Assembly (NCBI RefSeq): GCF_030323025.1
Contig: NZ_CP097329.1
Span: forward strand, 1,023,001 to 1,087,000
Source: Pseudanabaena mucicola str. Chao 1806
Lineage (GTDB): Bacteria; Cyanobacteriota; Cyanobacteriia; Pseudanabaenales; Pseudanabaenaceae
Length of the DNA: 64,000 nucleotides
Direction of reading: 5' to 3'
Below are positions 62,165 to 64,000 of the stretch, in pieces. Under the pieces are notes generated by a model. The model searched no databases. It saw nothing but the letters and a program-made list of their open reading frames with translations, and was not told the DNA's origin. Each line of letters starts with the position of its first letter. Within the stretch, counting starts at the first letter, position 1. The position numbers were made by a program, and so were the translations under genes.

Positions 62165-62203
62165 CAAAATAGAGGTAGAAGCTAAGCTTTTACCTCTATT
62201 TTG
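62165..62203 (-). terminator. Terminator of the RRM gene
   Basis: CAAAATAGAGGTA pairs with TACCTCTATTTTG, with AGCTTAGCTT in the loop region. It follows the RNA-binding protein gene on the minus strand. Confidence 0.8.
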
Positions 62204-62249
62204 AAGAAATAAATATTACTGATTTTTGACAGTATTTATTTTTTTAAAT

Positions 62250-62573
62250 TTAGTAACGACCGCCGCTAGACTTACCATAGCCGCCACGACCGCCGCCGCC
62301 TCTGTTACCACCGCTAAACGAGTCATTATTCTCACGAGGCTTAGCTTTGTTAACTTTGAGGACGCGACCCATCCACTCAGCACCGTCCAACGCTGTGATT
62401 GCAGCATCTTCTTCGGTGTCTTGGCTCATTTCAACAAAAGCAAAGCCGCGAGCACGACCAGTTTCACGATCAGTAGGGAAATGAACACGTGTAACCTTAC
62501 CGTAGTCTTCAAACACTGGCTTTAGATGGTCTTGAGTAACTTCATAGGACAAGTTACCAACGTAAATAGACAT
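62250..62573 (-). CDS. Glycine-tailed RRM RNA-binding protein
   Basis: A 107-residue protein with one RNA-recognition motif: RNP2 IYVGNLSY at the N-terminus and RNP1 RGFAFVEM at about 44-51, followed by a glycine-rich tail (GGNRGGGGRGGYG). Such Rbp proteins are common in cyanobacteria; many are induced by cold and some help localise mRNAs. The long upstream gap (62574 on) could carry a 5' leader. AGAAAGC precedes the ATG. Confidence 0.93.
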   Translation of the reverse strand: MSIYVGNLSYEVTQDHLKPVFEDYGKVTRVHFPTDRETGRARGFAFVEMSQDTEEDAAITALDGAEWMGRVLKVNKAKPRENNDSFSGGNRGGGGRGGYGKSSGGRY

Positions 62574-63138
62574 TATGCTTTCTCCAAGAATTCAATGAGT
62601 ATGTAGAGTTAGAGATGTCGGAGAGAAGCTTGTCACGATGAAACAGAAAAAACTGCCAGTACAGAAAACAATTGCTACAACCGATAAATACTTTTACCTT
62701 TACAAATGCTAGTCTAACCCATATAGATTAAGTTTGGGGATATTGTTACATTTTATTTCTTTTTTCAGCGCCTTATCCTGATAACCACAATGGTTTGCCT
62801 CTTCGACTTAAGGATTTGTTGCCTAAATTTACAGAAATCGCTAGAGCCTAGTAAAGCCGTTATTTGTCTTTATTTGTCTGTAGATAACGGTAAGATAATA
62901 CCTAAAGAAAATACAAGCACTCAGTCTAGATAATTACTAAAAAATAATAAGCCTAACTGCTGAGGAAATACTCTTTAAATTCCCTTGTTTTGAATTATTG
63001 TTTAAAGGAATTAGAATTGATGATTAACTTCCTAGCGTAGGATTTTAGCAAGTATTTTAAAAATTCTCTTTCCACTTTCTGCTTATGCAGATAATATAGC
63101 TGCAAAACATTATAAGAGAGAGTTTTATATTTCTCGCT
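62574..63138. other. Gap upstream of the RRM gene
   Basis: About 560 bp with no gene that I can support. It is AT-rich and probably holds the promoter and 5' leader of the RRM gene, which in related genes is long and cold-responsive. No specific element was identified. Confidence 0.4.
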
Positions 63139-63240
63139 TACAGCCTATTGAGGCTTTGAGTAGTAAAGAAATATTTTTAAAAGTGACGTTTCGAGCCACT
63201 TTTAGAAATATTTCTGGGTTTTAAGTAAGCCTAAAGCGCT
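63139..63240. repeat. Family R4 repeat, copy 3
   Basis: From CTTACAGCCTATTGAGGCTT to TAAGCCTAAAGCGCT, with inner stem AGAAATATTTTTAAAAGTG and its imperfect complement. Confidence 0.7.
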
Positions 63241-63262
63241 TTATCAATAATCTTTTCTATGC

Positions 63263-63300
63263 TTGAGCTATTTGTGCAAACTGCTGCACAAATAGCTCAA
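63263..63300 (-). terminator. Terminator-like hairpin after the coiled-coil gene
   Basis: TTGAGCTATTTGTGCA pairs with TGCACAAATAGCTCAA (16 bp) around a 6-nt loop, 10 bp after the stop codon of the minus-strand gene. T run weak. Confidence 0.7.
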
Positions 63301-63309
63301 ACTCACTAG

Positions 63310-63939
63310 CTAATCCATCCAGCCAATATTCCGATTATTGATCCTTTGCAATTGCTCATTAGAACCTGTCGGACGATGGTAAGGATTGCGATCGCGATGG
63401 GGGTACGGTTGTTCAACGGGTTGCTTACGAGGTGTTGCCCGATGCCCATGGGGATTTTGCGAAACTAGTTGCGAAGACTGAGGAGCATCAATTACTGGTT
63501 GGCTAGCTGCTTCTAAAATTTTTATTTGTTCTGAAAGTTGAATATTGGCTTCTGCAAGACGGAAATTATCGCGTTTTACGTCCACCAATTGCTGATCTAG
63601 TTCATCTTTGAGTTGCTCGATCGCCGCCAATGATTTCTGTAAAATCTCCGCATTAGTCTGGCTAAATTGCAAATCTTTTTGTAAATGAGTGATCGTTTGC
63701 GAGAGTTCCGTTTCCCGTTTTTGGGACTGTGCCAAAGCTGATTCTAAAGCCGAGATTCTTGCCTTTGATTCATCATCAACATTCTGAGATTTCTCAGCAT
63801 TTAGCGCAGGAGGACTGGCAACTTTACTAACGGAATCAGTAACAGTTTCTGCTTGCACTTCAATTACTGCTGAATCTGTTACTTTTTGAACTTCATCACG
63901 CAATAAATCTCCAATTCCGACTTTCTTTTTAGTTGACAT
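63310..63939 (-). CDS. Coiled-coil protein of unknown function
   Basis: A 209-residue protein. A short conserved-looking head (TKKKVGIGDLLRDEVQKVTD) is followed by a low-complexity linker, then a coiled coil (about 55-145: ARISALESALAQSQKRETEL; LKDELDQQLVDVKRDNFRLA) and a basic, Pro/His/Arg-rich tail (PHGHRATPRKQPVEQPYPHR). The GIGDLLR(D/E)EV opening is seen in other cyanobacterial proteins as I recall. It might be a structural or nucleic-acid-associated protein; no catalytic motif is present. Confidence 0.55.
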   Translation of the reverse strand: MSTKKKVGIGDLLRDEVQKVTDSAVIEVQAETVTDSVSKVASPPALNAEKSQNVDDESKARISALESALAQSQKRETELSQTITHLQKDLQFSQTNAEILQKSLAAIEQLKDELDQQLVDVKRDNFRLAEANIQLSEQIKILEAASQPVIDAPQSSQLVSQNPHGHRATPRKQPVEQPYPHRDRNPYHRPTGSNEQLQRINNRNIGWMD

Positions 63940-64000
63940 ATTATTTAGTAATTATTTGGCAATTATTTATAAAGATTTACTGTACTTTGTGTAGCGAATC

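Overview
The window is from a cyanobacterium. GCGATCGC-type (HIP1) octamers occur throughout, psaK (photosystem I subunit X) is present at 53659-53931, and several genes are of types familiar from cyanobacteria (glycine-tailed RRM protein, GlcD-like oxidase, ClpB with cyanobacterial N-terminus). The AT-rich composition and abundant small palindromic repeats fit a filamentous or Pseudanabaena-like genome, but that placement is inference.

Left flank (1-10.3 kb): a TatD end, SbcD-like nuclease, J-domain protein, a tyrosine recombinase with a duplicated catalytic half, a small membrane protein, cytochrome b561-like protein, a ParA ATPase followed by a 55-residue zinc-ribbon protein, a methyltransferase, a FecR-domain lipoprotein and a GNAT remnant cut by a small mobile element.

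Defence island (10.3-32.6 kb): almost everything is on the minus strand. Three blocks can be seen. Block 1 (32598->25616) is a short protein, DUF4007, HicA, HicB, AIPR nuclease-like protein and a 1184-residue P-loop ATPase, joined by 1-8 bp overlaps or gaps. Block 2 (25494->19021) is a run of Uma2-family genes (one frameshifted), then HARE-HTH, a PAPS-reductase/DndC-like PP-loop protein, AbrB/PIN, another Uma2, HicB/HicA and a second, divergent DUF4007 protein. Block 3 (16881->10322) is HNH nuclease, McrB-like AAA ATPase with long coiled coil, DUF2357 PD-(D/E)xK protein and cysteine desulfurase. Cysteine desulfurase plus a DndC-like protein is the chemistry of DNA phosphorothioation (Dnd/Ssp), but DndB, DndD, DndE and DndFGH are not recognisable. 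The combination is the best candidate here for an undescribed or poorly described sulfur-linked defence system. An IS66 element flanked by a 141-bp perfect direct repeat sits just upstream of the HNH gene.

Right part (32.9-64 kb): mostly housekeeping genes (MnmD-like, ClpB, IleRS, GlcD-like, DusA, PurN, 5'-nucleotidase, TPM protein, PsiE-like, DUF72, FAD-disulfide oxidoreductase, transglutaminase-like, PsaK, nitroreductase, transketolase, ABC ATPase, HerA-like ATPase, RRM protein). The gaps hold several families of short inverted-repeat elements (a 104-bp hairpin family, a 93-bp element with 5-bp target duplications, and others), plus remnants of IS256, IS4-like and ISKra4-like transposases. 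One 93-bp element interrupts a small gene whose reading frame is restored when the element and one target copy are removed. No tRNA, rRNA or CRISPR array was seen.
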